Source: Paracidovorax sp031843945 (GTDB lineage Bacteria; Pseudomonadota; Gammaproteobacteria; Burkholderiales; Burkholderiaceae_C). From it: DNA of 64,000 bases. Shown here piece after piece: positions 45,286 to 54,969 of this stretch. The stretch covers positions 124,001 to 188,000 of the forward strand of contig NZ_JAVTJJ010000001.1 of NCBI RefSeq assembly GCF_031843945.1. Direction: 5' to 3'. Under the pieces are notes generated by a model that did no database searches, was not told the DNA's origin, and worked only from the letters and a program-made list of their open reading frames with translations. Numbering within the stretch: the first letter of the stretch is position 1; each line of letters begins with the position of its first letter. A program made the translations under genes and the position numbers.

Positions 45286-46809
45286 TTACTTCAAACTAAT
45301 GGTGGTATTGACGCCGTGCGAAATCGTGCTGTCATCGAACCACCGCGCAGTGACCGTCTTGGTCTGCGTGTAGAACAGCACGACCTGCTTGCCGTACGGC
45401 CCCAGGTCGCCCAGCTTGGAAGCGCGCGAGCCCGAGAACGAGAACAGCGGCACGGGCACTGGAATCGGCACGTTGATGCCCACCTGGCCCACGTCGATCT
45501 CTTCCTGGAACTTGCGTGCCGCTGCGCCCGACTGCGTGAAGATGGCGGTGCCGTTGCCGTTCGGGTTGTCGTTGATGAAGGCAATCGCTTCGTCGATGTC
45601 CGCCGCAGCACCCAGGCACAGCACGGGGCCGAAGACTTCCTGGTCATAGATCGTCATGCCGGGCTTGACGCCGCTGAACACCGTGGGTCCGACGAAGTTG
45701 CCGGTCTCATAGCCGGCCACTTGCGGCTTGCGGCCGTCCAGTTCCAGCTTGGCGCCGTCGGCAATGCCACGCTCGATCAGACTCTCCACCCGGTCCTTGG
45801 CAGCGCACGACACCAGCGGGCCCACGTCGGTGCCTTTTTCCGCACCGCCGCTCACCTTGAGCGTCTTGGCCTTGGCGACCAGATCGGGAATCCATTGCTG
45901 CGCTTCGCCCACCAGCACCACCACCGACAGCGCCATGCAGCGCTGGCCCGCAGCGCCGAAGGCGGCTCCGGCCAGGGCGTTGAGCGTCTGCTCTTTATTC
46001 GCGTCGGGCATGACGATGGCGTGGTTCTTCGCGCCCATCATGCATTGCACGCGCTTGCCGTTCAGGCTGGCGCGGTTGTACACGTGCGTGCCCACCTTGG
46101 TGGAGCCGACGAAGCTGATCGCCTTGATGTCCGGGTGGTCGCAGATGGCGTTCACCGCGTCTTCGCCGCCGTGCACCACGTTCAGCACGCCCGGGGGCAC
46201 ACCGGCTTCCAGCGCCAGTTCGCAAAGGCGCATGGTCACCATGGGATCCTGCTCGGACGGCTTCAGCACGAAGGTGTTGCCCGTGGCGATGGCCATGGGG
46301 AACATCCACAGCGGAATCATGGCCGGGAAGTTGAACGGCGTGATGCCCGCGCACACGCCCAGCGGCTGCATCAGCGTGTACGTGTCCACGCCGTTGGCGA
46401 CGTTGTTGGCCAGCTCGCCCAGCTGCAGGTTGCCGATGGCGCTGGCGTGTTCCACCACCTCCAGCCCCCTGAACACATCGCCCTCGGCGTCGGGCAGCGT
46501 CTTGCCTTGCTCGGCCGTCAGGATCGCGGCCAGCTCGGCCATGTTTTCGCGAATCAGCTGTTGGTACTTAAGGAAGATGCGGGCACGCGCGCCGATGGGG
46601 GTCTTCTTCCAGGTCTTGAACGCCTCCTTGCCCGAGGCAACGGCCGCGTCGATCTCCTCAGGCGTGGCGAACGGCACGCGCGCCAGCACCTCCTGCGTGG
46701 CGGGGTTCACCACGTCGCGCCACTGCGTGGTCTTCGATTCGACAAATTGGCCGCCGATCAGCAGCTTGACGGTGGGTGCCAGCACGGCGGTGGACTGGGG
46801 TGCGTTCAT
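45286..46809 (-). CDS. mmsA: Methylmalonate-semialdehyde dehydrogenase (acylating)
   Basis: A 507-residue CoA-acylating aldehyde dehydrogenase. ITPFNFPAMIPLWMFPMAIA, the FVGSTKVGTHVY loop, GAKNHAIVMPDA and the catalytic Cys in AAGQRCMALSV are characteristic of MmsA. It converts methylmalonate semialdehyde to propionyl-CoA. An AGGAG ribosome site lies 9 bases before ATG 46809. The divergent LysR gene is the probable regulator. Confidence 0.95.
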   Translation of the reverse strand: MNAPQSTAVLAPTVKLLIGGQFVESKTTQWRDVVNPATQEVLARVPFATPEEIDAAVASGKEAFKTWKKTPIGARARIFLKYQQLIRENMAELAAILTAEQGKTLPDAEGDVFRGLEVVEHASAIGNLQLGELANNVANGVDTYTLMQPLGVCAGITPFNFPAMIPLWMFPMAIATGNTFVLKPSEQDPMVTMRLCELALEAGVPPGVLNVVHGGEDAVNAICDHPDIKAISFVGSTKVGTHVYNRASLNGKRVQCMMGAKNHAIVMPDANKEQTLNALAGAAFGAAGQRCMALSVVVLVGEAQQWIPDLVAKAKTLKVSGGAEKGTDVGPLVSCAAKDRVESLIERGIADGAKLELDGRKPQVAGYETGNFVGPTVFSGVKPGMTIYDQEVFGPVLCLGAAADIDEAIAFINDNPNGNGTAIFTQSGAAARKFQEEIDVGQVGINVPIPVPVPLFSFSGSRASKLGDLGPYGKQVVLFYTQTKTVTARWFDDSTISHGVNTTISLK

Positions 46810-46915
46810 TGCTTTGTCTCCTGATGGTTCTGGGTGTAGGTGGCGCTGTGCCAGCAACGGTGCATCGTATCTGTGCGAAATTGCTGGGGCAATAGACAAT
46901 CGTGCACCTTGGCTC

Positions 46916-46927
46916 TGCAAATTTGCA
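46916..46927. promoter_or_regulatory. Candidate LysR operator upstream of mmsA
   Basis: TGCAAATTTGCA is a perfect 12-base palindrome in the 172-base divergent region. A related sequence, TGCGAAATTGCT (46874-46885), lies 42 bases away, and AACATTTGCA follows at 46935. Several related half-sites suit a LysR tetramer. Confidence 0.55.
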
Positions 46928-46981
46928 CATTCAAACATTTGCATTTCTCTACGCGCCGCCATTGACCGGAGACCTGCATTC

Positions 46982-47887
46982 ATGGACTGGGACAACCTGC
47001 GTTACTTTCTGGAACTGGCCCGCTGCGGCACGCTGGCCGCCGCCGCGCGCCGCGCCGGTGTGGAGCACACCACGGTCGCGCGCCGCATTCAGGCGCTGGA
47101 AAAGCAGATGGGCGCCGCCCTGTTCGCCCGTGATGCCGGCGGCCACCGACTGACGGAAGCCGGGCGACAGCTGCTGCCCGCCGTCGAAGCCATGGAAGCC
47201 GCCGTGCTGGGCGTCGAGCGCGCAGTGCCCGCTCAAGGAGGCGGCCCGACGGGCCTGGTGCGGGTGGGCGCCACGGAAGGCTTCGGCACGTTGGTCCTGG
47301 CGCCGCACCTGGCAAAGCTGACGCAGAAACACCCCGGGCTCACCATCGACCTGCTGGCCCTGCCGCGCTTGCTGCACCTGAGCCGCCGAGAGGCCGATAT
47401 CGTGATTTCGCTGGAGCGCCCGACGCGCGGCTCGGTGATCGTTACCAAACTCACGGACTACAGCCTGTACCTCTACGGCCAGCGCGAATACCTGGCCCGC
47501 CGCCCGCTGATCCGCACGCGGGAAGATCTGCGGCACCACGCCTTCGTGAGCTATGTGGACGATCTACTCTTCACCAAGGAACTGCAGTTTCTGGATGCAC
47601 TGCACAAGCCCGCAAGATTTGCGTTCCGCAGCACCAGCGTTACCGCGCAGTACGAGGCAGTCAAAGTAGGCTCCGGACTGGCGGTGCTGCCCGCTTTCAT
47701 CGCCGACCGGGATCCCGTGCTGGACAGGGTCTTGCCGCAGGAGGCGCGCTTCATGCGGACTTTCTGGATGAGCATGGCCGCAGAGGCCCAGCACCAGACT
47801 CGGATTCGAGCGGTATGGGAACTGCTGAAGTCAGGGCTGCCTGCAGTCGATGGCACCGCTGGCTCATCGCGCCATAAGACGTCGTGA
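46982..47887 (+). CDS. LysR-family regulator, probable controller of mmsA
   Basis: A 301-residue regulator. The helix-turn-helix covers MDWDNLRYFLELARCGTLAA and RRAGVEHTTVARRIQALEKQ. The effector domain includes VRVGATEGFGTLVLAPHLAK. The AGVEHTTVARRI recognition helix places it in the subgroup with short DNA-binding linkers often found next to aldehyde dehydrogenases. It is divergent from mmsA; the effector may be a valine catabolite (inference). Confidence 0.92.
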   Translation: MDWDNLRYFLELARCGTLAAAARRAGVEHTTVARRIQALEKQMGAALFARDAGGHRLTEAGRQLLPAVEAMEAAVLGVERAVPAQGGGPTGLVRVGATEGFGTLVLAPHLAKLTQKHPGLTIDLLALPRLLHLSRREADIVISLERPTRGSVIVTKLTDYSLYLYGQREYLARRPLIRTREDLRHHAFVSYVDDLLFTKELQFLDALHKPARFAFRSTSVTAQYEAVKVGSGLAVLPAFIADRDPVLDRVLPQEARFMRTFWMSMAAEAQHQTRIRAVWELLKSGLPAVDGTAGSSRHKTS

Positions 47888-48350
47888 TTCGTGCGGGCTG
47901 GTCTGCACGATTAATGCGCAATGATAATCCGGTTTGAATAAAAATCTATTCATAGAATATACTAATAATGCGTATATTGCTTGAGTGAAAACATATTTAT
48001 CGGATGCATTTAAATTTAATAGCCGCGCCCATGATTTGACTCGATATGGCACTTTTCAATCGTGGGATTTGGTGCTGATTCATCTGCATTTATGCCGGTG
48101 TCGCCTGAATTTCAATTGATTGTTACTAAAAACAGACGATTCAGACGGTTAATTTAAATCTTTCGTGAGAATCCGCCCTGTGGAATTCGCTGGCGCAATG
48201 CTGGTTTGTCTTTGATAGCTCGGAAGTAGGTTGAAGTTCAACGCCTTTGCAAGCGGTGCTGGTCCTTGATCGCATCATGGTCGTAACTTCTTCGGTGGGA
48301 TACCATTTGCACCAGTAAATACATTTTAAAACTGAAGACTAGGAGTCTGA
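47888..48350. other. AT-rich intergenic region before the chemoreceptor
   Basis: 463 bases with no credible gene and visibly lower GC than the flanks. It contains a 7-bp inverted repeat AATATAC (47956-47962) and GTATATT (47972-47978) and many A/T runs (AAATTTAATAG, GGTTAATTTAAATC). Nothing suggests an insertion sequence or phage attachment site. The ribosome site AGGAG of the chemoreceptor lies at 48341. Confidence 0.6.
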
Positions 48351-49940
48351 ATGTTTGTAATCAATAGACTTCCGATTGCATCGAGGGTTATTTCTGGTTT
48401 TGTTCTCTCGGCAGTGCTGCTGGTGGTGCTGACCGGGGTGGCGGTTTTTCAGGGAAACCTGATTACCAATGTCGTCAACTCCATGGTGGAGCGCGATTTT
48501 CTGGCCAGCAGCAAAATGCAGTCGATCGATGGCAAGGTCATACGCATTCACCGGGCGATGAAGGACGTTGCGCTGGCCAAGTCTCCCCAGATGCTGGATG
48601 CCGCTACTGCATCAATCCCAAGCCTGGAGGCCTCCATCGACAAGGATCTGGCCGACGTGCGCCAGACGGAGGGCGTGCCCAGTGAGCAGCTCGACGAAGT
48701 TCGGCGCTCGCTGGACGCCTGGCAGAAATTTCGCCGGGACACGGTGCAGTTGATGCGCGAGGGGCGCGACAGCGAAGCGGCCGAACGCACCCGCTCGGAA
48801 GGTGCGAAGCTGGCGACGCAACTGATCGGTGCCGTGACCAAGGCAGTAGAGACCAGCCAGGCGCGCGTGCGGACCACCGCCGAAGAAACGGCGGCCACCA
48901 TTCGCACGACCAGCCTGGTGGTGGTGAGCGCATGCGCTGTGGCCGTCTTCCTGACGCTGCTCTACGGCGCCCTGATCGTGCGAGGCATGAAGGGCCCGCT
49001 CGCCCAGGCGGTGGGAATGGCCGAGTCGGTGGCAAGCGGTCAGCTCAGCAACGCCGCAGAACCGCCAACAGGGCGCGACGAATTCAGCCGGCTTTTGCTC
49101 GCATTGAGCCGGATGACGACCAGCCTGGTGGACATCATCCAGCGCGTACGTTCCAGCAGCGACAGCATTGCGACGGGTTCCAACCAGATCGCGACGGGCA
49201 ATGCCGACCTGAGTCAACGCACCGAACAGCAAGCGAGCGCATTGCAGGAAACGGCGGCCACGCTGGAGCAGCTGGGCGCGACGGTGCAGACCAATGCCGA
49301 CAATGCCCAGCGCGCCAATCACCTGGCCCAGAGCGCTGCGGTGATTGCAACGCGGGGTGGTGAGGTGGTCGGGCAAGTCGTGACCACGATGCAGGGCATC
49401 AGCGAGAGCGGCCGAACCATTGGCGACATCATCGGCGTGATCGACGGCATTGCCTTCCAGACCAACATCCTGGCGCTCAACGCAGCGGTGGAAGCCGCGC
49501 GGGCGGGCGAGCAAGGGCGCGGTTTCGCGGTGGTGGCCGGAGAGGTTCGCACCCTCGCGCAGCGCAGCGCACAGGCGGCCAAGGAGATCAAGGGGCTGAT
49601 CCAGCGCAACGTCGACCAGGTGGGGCAGGGGACTGCGCTGGTCGATAGCGCCGGCAAGACCATGGATGAGATCGTGTCCTCGATTCGCGAGGTCAGCGAC
49701 ATCGTCTCGCAAATCACAGCGGCCACGGTAGAGCAAAGCAACGGCATCCAGCAGGTGGTCAACGCGGTCGGGCAACTGGACCAGTTCACGCAGCAAAACG
49801 CCGCGCTCGTGGAAGAAGGCGCTGCGGCGGCGGAGAGCCTGAAAATGCAGGCGCAGCAGTTGGTCCTGGCGGTTTCTGTGTTCAAGCTCGATGCAGATGC
49901 CAACGAGCTTGTCGCGCTGCCCGAGTGGTCCGGGCGCTAG
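48351..49940 (+). CDS. Methyl-accepting chemotaxis protein
   Basis: A 529-residue chemoreceptor. TM1 (ISGFVLSAVLLVVLTGVAVF), a periplasmic 4HB sensor of about 155 residues, TM2 (TSLVVVSACAVAVFLTLLYG) and HAMP precede the signalling domain. The tip IAFQTNILALNAAVEAARAG and the QNAALVEEGAAAAES helix are intact. No C-terminal CheR pentapeptide is present (it ends PEWSGR). AGGAG lies 6 bases upstream of the ATG. The signalling half closely resembles the receptor at 6-7.7 kb, while the sensor halves differ. Confidence 0.93.
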   Translation: MFVINRLPIASRVISGFVLSAVLLVVLTGVAVFQGNLITNVVNSMVERDFLASSKMQSIDGKVIRIHRAMKDVALAKSPQMLDAATASIPSLEASIDKDLADVRQTEGVPSEQLDEVRRSLDAWQKFRRDTVQLMREGRDSEAAERTRSEGAKLATQLIGAVTKAVETSQARVRTTAEETAATIRTTSLVVVSACAVAVFLTLLYGALIVRGMKGPLAQAVGMAESVASGQLSNAAEPPTGRDEFSRLLLALSRMTTSLVDIIQRVRSSSDSIATGSNQIATGNADLSQRTEQQASALQETAATLEQLGATVQTNADNAQRANHLAQSAAVIATRGGEVVGQVVTTMQGISESGRTIGDIIGVIDGIAFQTNILALNAAVEAARAGEQGRGFAVVAGEVRTLAQRSAQAAKEIKGLIQRNVDQVGQGTALVDSAGKTMDEIVSSIREVSDIVSQITAATVEQSNGIQQVVNAVGQLDQFTQQNAALVEEGAAAAESLKMQAQQLVLAVSVFKLDADANELVALPEWSGR

Positions 49941-50144
49941 GAAGTCCCTTCGCCCATCGAGCGGAAGGTGGTGCGCATCAGACCGCTTGAGCCCGCAGAT
50001 GCCTACGGCGCGGTGATTCGCACAAAGGTTTTTTTGAGATTCATCAGATCGGGCCACCCGCTCTCTTGCGATGGTGAGGCAGGGCCAGCCTGCGGCTGGG
50101 GCGCCGCACCACCTGAGCCGCAGTCCGGCCCAGGTGGTGATGCA

Positions 50145-51785
50145 TCAGGCGACAGCCTTCTCCTGCACGGATCCCACGGCCGTGTCCAGCGCCCGACGGG
50201 CCTGATCCGCCGGCACATCGGCGTCGTTGCTTGTCCAGGCGACGAACTGATCCGGGCGCACCAGCACCAGTTTGGCTTCGTAGCGTTCGTGCTCACCAGT
50301 GCCCTTGGCTTCCACGACAGTCAGAGGAAGGGCTCTGTCGGCGGCCGCATCACGGAAGGCCTGCACCGCCTCGCTGGTGGCGCCGAACGCCAGCAGAGAG
50401 AAACCATGGCCCATCTCTTCAAACACATTGCGGCCCGAGGGAAGCACGGCCGGGGCCAGGTGGTGACCGGGCTTGGCGTCAAATCTGTGCGATCCTTTGG
50501 CGCTGCTGTTGCAGCCATCACTGCCCCAGACCACGGCTGAGCCTTCATAGTGAGGCTCGAATGCATGCACTTCGCCGACAGCTCCTTGCGCCCGAGCCTT
50601 CCAGGCGGCCTCGAAGGCGGCAAGGTCACGAGCCGGGTCGTGGGTGTCCAGGAATTCGCGGTCGGTGTCGATGGACTTGGCGATGAAATCCCGCATCGTC
50701 GAAGCGAACACGGGGCGGCGCTCTGCGTCATACGAGTCGAGCAGGTGCTCGCCGCCCCAGCCTTGCACGGTGGCAGCCAGTTTCCAGCCCAGATTGCGCG
50801 CATCTTCGAGCCCTGAGTTGACGCCGTAGCCGCCGTAAGGAGGGTGGCTGTGCGCTGCATCGCCGGCCACGAAAACCCGGCCCTGGCGGTAGCTGTCAGC
50901 CAGCATGAAACGCAGATCCCAGAAGCCGACGTGCTCGAAATCGACATCGAACTCTGCGCCCACCGCTTCGTGCAGATAGGCCGCGAAGTCGAAGTTGTCC
51001 TTGGTGGTGCCCGGCGGCACGGGGGCGTGAAAGAACCAGGTGCTGCCCAGATCCACGCGGCCGAAGAACTTCCAATAGCCCTTGAGTTCGGGCTGCAGCA
51101 CGTTGTAGTAGGACTTGCCGGGATAGCGTTGCAGTAACTCGTGCAGCCCATGCGAGCGGAACACGAGCAATACCATCATGCGATCATGGTCGGTGCGGGT
51201 TTGCGTGATGCCAGCATGCTCGCGCACGACGGAGCGGGCACCGTCCGAGCCGACCGCGTAGGAGCAGCGCAGCACGCGCTCGCCACCTGCTGCGCCGCGC
51301 TCGGCGATGGTGACCGATACGCCATCGGCATCCTGCGTCACGCTCTTCGCTTCCCAGCCGTATATCGTCTCGACACAAGGCAGCTCGGCCACGCGGGCGC
51401 GCAGTACGGCCTCGGTCGCGTACTGCGGCAGCCGTTCGTTGCCGGTGAAGTAGTAAGGCTTGACCAGGTCGCGCTGCAGCCAGTCATAGGTATGCGGACC
51501 CAGGAGCGTGCCATGCGCAGTCAGCCCGCCAATGCCATATTCCACGGGGATGGTGCGCGCGGCACGCAACTGCTTTTCTGCACCCCAGAAGTGGAAATGC
51601 TCCATGGTTCGCTGGGTCAGGTTCTGGCCTTTGGGGATGGGCTGCGGCGTGGGATAGCGCTCCACGACCACCACCCGCACGCCGCGCTGGCCTAGTTCGA
51701 TGGCCAATCCCATGCCGACCGGCCCACCGCCGACGATGACCACTTCCGCGTCTTGTTGAGCTGCCATGGCTTGTTCGTTGTTCAT
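50145..51785 (-). CDS. FAD-dependent aromatic-ring monooxygenase (PheA/TfdB-like)
   Basis: A 546-residue group A flavoprotein hydroxylase. VVIVGGGPVGMGLAIELGQR binds the ADP part of FAD, YAVGSDGARSVVREHAGI is the DG motif, and FVAGDAAHSHPPYGGYGVN is the GD motif. A C-terminal thioredoxin-like domain is indicated by QFVAWTSNDADVPADQARRA. It would hydroxylate a phenolic substrate with NAD(P)H and O2. It is 17 bases downstream of the Bug binding-protein gene and shares its LysR-controlled promoter. Confidence 0.9.
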   Translation of the reverse strand: MNNEQAMAAQQDAEVVIVGGGPVGMGLAIELGQRGVRVVVVERYPTPQPIPKGQNLTQRTMEHFHFWGAEKQLRAARTIPVEYGIGGLTAHGTLLGPHTYDWLQRDLVKPYYFTGNERLPQYATEAVLRARVAELPCVETIYGWEAKSVTQDADGVSVTIAERGAAGGERVLRCSYAVGSDGARSVVREHAGITQTRTDHDRMMVLLVFRSHGLHELLQRYPGKSYYNVLQPELKGYWKFFGRVDLGSTWFFHAPVPPGTTKDNFDFAAYLHEAVGAEFDVDFEHVGFWDLRFMLADSYRQGRVFVAGDAAHSHPPYGGYGVNSGLEDARNLGWKLAATVQGWGGEHLLDSYDAERRPVFASTMRDFIAKSIDTDREFLDTHDPARDLAAFEAAWKARAQGAVGEVHAFEPHYEGSAVVWGSDGCNSSAKGSHRFDAKPGHHLAPAVLPSGRNVFEEMGHGFSLLAFGATSEAVQAFRDAAADRALPLTVVEAKGTGEHERYEAKLVLVRPDQFVAWTSNDADVPADQARRALDTAVGSVQEKAVA

Positions 51786-51802
51786 TGTGTTGATTGCTTT
51801 CT

Positions 51803-52798
51803 TTACTCTGCCGTGATGCCCTGCGACTTGATCAGGTCGGCCCAGCGCTTGGCGTCCGCCGTCACCAGCTTGCGGAAGGCATCGGGCGTGCTGTGGGTCG
51901 GCGTCATGCCCTGGGTCTCGAAAGACTTGGCGACCGAAGGCTGGGCCAGCACGTCGCGCAGCTCCGTGTTGAGCCGATCCACGAACGCGCGGGGCGTGCC
52001 TGCAGGGGCAAATACGCCGTACCACATGTCGACATTCAGATTGCCCAGCTTGAGGCTGCCCAGCGAGGGCACTTCGGGCAGCAGGGGGTGCGGCGTGTCG
52101 GAGCTGATGGCCAGCGCCTTGAGCTTGCCTGCCTTCACGTGCTGTAGCGCGACGTGGATCGGCAGGAACATGGCGTCGATCTGCCCGCCCAGCAGGTCGA
52201 TCACGGCGGGCGCCGTGCCGCGGTAACTGATGTGCGTGAGCGAAACCTTGGCGCGGCTCTTGAGCAGCTCCATGGCCAGGTGATGCGGCGTGCCCGCACC
52301 GGGCGAGCCGTAGTCGAGCGCGCCGGGCTTGGCCTTGGCCCGATCCATCAGATCCTTGAGCGATTCGATCTTCGATCCGGAGCTGGCCACGAGCAGCAGT
52401 TGCCCCCAACTGGTCTGGCTCACGGGCTGCAGATCGGTCAGTGGGTTGAAGCCCTGCTTGGGATAGAGCGCCATGTTCATGACCAGCGTGTTGACGCTGA
52501 CCAGCAGAGTGGAGCCATCGGCAGGTGCACGCACGACCTCCTGTGTGCCGATGATTCCCGAGGCCCCGGCTTTGTTGTCCACGAAGAAGGGCCGTTTGAG
52601 ACGCCCCGAGAGCGGTGCCGCAATCTGGCGAGCGATCAGGTCGATGCCCGTGCCCGGCGTGAACGGCACGACCAGGCGCACAGGCGCTTCATTGCCACCT
52701 TGCGCATGGCTCAGTGGCGCGGCTGCCAATGCAAGACCGCCCAAGATCATGCGTCTGCGGCGAGGGGAGTGCGGTTGCAACCGGGCTGAATTTGTCAT
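51803..52798 (-). CDS. Bug/TctC-family tripartite tricarboxylate-type binding protein
   Basis: A 331-residue periplasmic binding protein with an Arg-rich Tat-like signal (SPRRRRMILGGLALAAAPLS). The fold markers VRLVVPFTPGTGIDLIARQI, DNKAGASGIIGTQEV and LDYGSPGAGTPHHLAMEL are typical of Bug proteins, which are greatly expanded in beta-proteobacteria. No TctA or TctB membrane gene is nearby. The context suggests capture of an aromatic acid for the downstream monooxygenase (inference). The ATG at 52798 has AAGAGA upstream. Confidence 0.9.
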   Translation of the reverse strand: MTNSARLQPHSPRRRRMILGGLALAAAPLSHAQGGNEAPVRLVVPFTPGTGIDLIARQIAAPLSGRLKRPFFVDNKAGASGIIGTQEVVRAPADGSTLLVSVNTLVMNMALYPKQGFNPLTDLQPVSQTSWGQLLLVASSGSKIESLKDLMDRAKAKPGALDYGSPGAGTPHHLAMELLKSRAKVSLTHISYRGTAPAVIDLLGGQIDAMFLPIHVALQHVKAGKLKALAISSDTPHPLLPEVPSLGSLKLGNLNVDMWYGVFAPAGTPRAFVDRLNTELRDVLAQPSVAKSFETQGMTPTHSTPDAFRKLVTADAKRWADLIKSQGITAE

Positions 52799-52844
52799 GT
52801 TGCTTGTCTCTTGGAGAAGTTGAATCACAATTACAGCGACAGTC

Positions 52845-52883
52845 TTGACATTGATCAAACGGAAAATTCTGATGAATTCATCA
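52845..52883. promoter_or_regulatory. FNR-like box and perfect palindrome in the divergent LysR/Bug region
   Basis: TTGACATTGATCAA (52845-52858) fits TTGAT-N4-ATCAA with one mismatch. TGATGAATTCATCA (52870-52883) is a perfect 14-base palindrome that overlaps the first candidate ATG of the LysR gene. The palindrome may be the LysR autoregulatory operator, in which case translation would more likely begin at 52893. Confidence 0.45.
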
Positions 52884-53822
52884 ACAAAGCTGATGAATGT
52901 GAGCAGTCGCCAGCTCTATGCCTTCTTAGAAGTGACGCGTCTGCACAGCTTTGCCCGTGCGGCAGAGCAAGTGCACCTGTCAGCCTCCGGCATGAGCATG
53001 CTGATCAAGGAGCTGGAGGACCAGGTCGGAGCCCGCCTGTTCAACCGAACGACGCGATCGCTGACGCTGACCGACGCGGGTCGGCGGCTACAGCCGGTCG
53101 CGGAGCGCGTAGTGGGCGAGTTGCAGGCGCTCGGTGCGGTGCTTGATGGCAGCGAGGCGGCCGTGCGCTCTCGCTTGCTGGTAGCTGCCACGCCCATGAT
53201 TTCGGCCAGCCTGCTGCCCGACGTGGTGCGCAACTTTGCCGAGAGCCATCCCGAAGTGCACGTGCATCTGATCGATGCGGATATCGGCACCGTGCGCCAG
53301 AAGGTACTGGAGGGAGAGGTGGATATCGGCTTCGGCTTCTTCGTCAAACCGGCCGTAGGGCTGTCGCGTCAGCCGCTTTGCAAGTTCCAGCTCATGTGCA
53401 TCAGCCCGCCTGACACGCAGACCCCAGGCCGCGTGGAAAGCCTGCCCTGGAGCAGCGTCGCAGGTTGGCCCCTGGTCAGCCTGCCCTCGGACAATCCGAT
53501 CCAGGTCGTGATCGAAAAGCATCTGTCCCGCTTGGGTCGCCCCCATGAGGAACGCTCGCGCATGAATCTGCTGGGCACCATCATCGGCATGGTGCGGGCC
53601 GGCAGAGGTCACGCCATCATCCCCTCGTTCGCGATTGAGGAGTGCCGACGCCAAGGCCTGGGGGTGGCCATGTTGCAGGAGCCCTTGGCGCACCTCGATC
53701 TGTACCTGATCTCAAAACGGGGCACAGAGCCCAGGGCGGCGGCGCTCGCGTTTGCAGAGGCACTGACGCGCGCGGCATCGCGCTTGCCCAGTGAGGTCGC
53801 TGAATCTGCAAAAGTCGATTGA
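52872..53822 (+). CDS. LysR-family transcriptional regulator
   Basis: 316 residues from ATG 52872. The DNA-binding domain is SSRQLYAFLEVTRLHSFARA, then AEQVHLSASGMSMLIKELED. The effector domain includes VHVHLIDADIGTVRQKVLEG. ATG 52893 (MNVSSRQLYAF) would give the more usual N-terminal length and leave a 14-base palindrome upstream, so it is a strong alternative start. It is divergent from the Bug protein and monooxygenase genes and presumably controls them in response to an aromatic compound (inference). Confidence 0.9.
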   Translation: MNSSTKLMNVSSRQLYAFLEVTRLHSFARAAEQVHLSASGMSMLIKELEDQVGARLFNRTTRSLTLTDAGRRLQPVAERVVGELQALGAVLDGSEAAVRSRLLVAATPMISASLLPDVVRNFAESHPEVHVHLIDADIGTVRQKVLEGEVDIGFGFFVKPAVGLSRQPLCKFQLMCISPPDTQTPGRVESLPWSSVAGWPLVSLPSDNPIQVVIEKHLSRLGRPHEERSRMNLLGTIIGMVRAGRGHAIIPSFAIEECRRQGLGVAMLQEPLAHLDLYLISKRGTEPRAAALAFAEALTRAASRLPSEVAESAKVD

Positions 53823-54018
53823 CGAATGGTGGAGTGTTGCAATTGGCCGGAATCTTTCCATAAATGGAATTTGAGCCAATAGCCGGATGGGCTGCACCAC
53901 GGAACAATGGGGCGTCCGTGCTTCATTGATCCCTATCTCCGGCATCTCTGCGGGAGCGAGGCTCTGAAGCACATCCTTCGTGGCCGTTGACATTGCATTC
54001 CATCAGAAAGATCGATTC

Positions 54019-54927
54019 ATGAACCCAATTCAAGTATTCAGAAATGTTTTCGCCGTCACCAGCATTGCAGCGCTTGCTGCGTGCTCAGGCGTGCATCCCA
54101 TGAGTTCCGGCACCGACAAGGCATCGGCGTCGACGAGTGCCGTGGATTTTCAGCTGGTTCGCAACGCGACCATCAAGCTGAACTACGCAGGCGCCCACTT
54201 TCTGGTGGATCCCATGCTCGCGCCCAGGGGTGCATACAGTGGCTTTCCGGGGACTGCCCGCAGCGAACTGCGCAATCCTTTGATTGATCTGCCAGTGCCT
54301 GTCAATGAGGTGCTCAAGGCCGATGCCGTGATCCTGACGCACTTGCATGACGATCATTGGGACGCGGCCGCCAAGAAGCTGGTGCCATCCAGCATGCCCA
54401 TCTTCACGCAGGACGAGAAAGATGCGGCTGCCGTGCGCAAGGATGGCTTCACCAATGTGCGCGTGCTCACCGAAGCAGGCACCGAATTCAATGGCACGCG
54501 GCTGTACAAGACAGGCGGCCAGCATGGCACCGACGCCATGTACGCCGTACCCTCACTGGGGCAGTTGCTGGGTGAGGCGATGGGTGTCGTGTTTCAACGC
54601 ACCGGCTATGCAACGACCTATGTGGTCGGAGACACCATTTGGCGGCCCGAGGTCGAGCAAGCCCTCACGCAGTTCAAGCCTGATGTGGTGATCCTCAACA
54701 CGGGCTACGCACAGGTGATCGGGTTTGAAGGCTCCATCATCATGGGCAAGCAAGACATGTTGCGCGCCTACAAATTCGCGCCTCAGGCGAAGCTGGTTGC
54801 CATTCACATGGAAGCGGTGAACCACGCCACGCTGTCTCGCACCGAACTGCGCGACTTCATCAATCAAAACGGCATGGACAAACAGCGCGCCCTTGTGCCC
54901 AACGATGGCGAAAAGCTGAGGTTCTAA
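54019..54927 (+). CDS. Lipoprotein metallo-beta-lactamase-fold hydrolase (UlaG-like)
   Basis: A 302-residue protein with a lipoprotein signal (VFAVTSIAALAAC, lipobox LAAC). The MBL metal site is in VILTHLHDDHWD, preceded by IKLNYAGAHFLVDPML as in the UlaG/YtnP-like branch. Later metal ligands lie in GGQHGTD, VVGDTIW and AIHMEAVNH. The substrate is unknown. ATG 54019 follows AGAAAG. It may be transcribed alone: a stem-loop follows it and a 650-base gap separates it from the next operon. Confidence 0.85.
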   Translation: MNPIQVFRNVFAVTSIAALAACSGVHPMSSGTDKASASTSAVDFQLVRNATIKLNYAGAHFLVDPMLAPRGAYSGFPGTARSELRNPLIDLPVPVNEVLKADAVILTHLHDDHWDAAAKKLVPSSMPIFTQDEKDAAAVRKDGFTNVRVLTEAGTEFNGTRLYKTGGQHGTDAMYAVPSLGQLLGEAMGVVFQRTGYATTYVVGDTIWRPEVEQALTQFKPDVVILNTGYAQVIGFEGSIIMGKQDMLRAYKFAPQAKLVAIHMEAVNHATLSRTELRDFINQNGMDKQRALVPNDGEKLRF

Positions 54928-54969
54928 CAGGCATCCGTTTCAAGCTATCTCCACCCGCATCATCCCAGC

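Noticed and set aside
48612..50057. A 481-codon open frame antisense to the second chemoreceptor.
   Set aside because: The plus-strand receptor has an excellent ribosome site and intact signalling motifs; the antisense frame has none.
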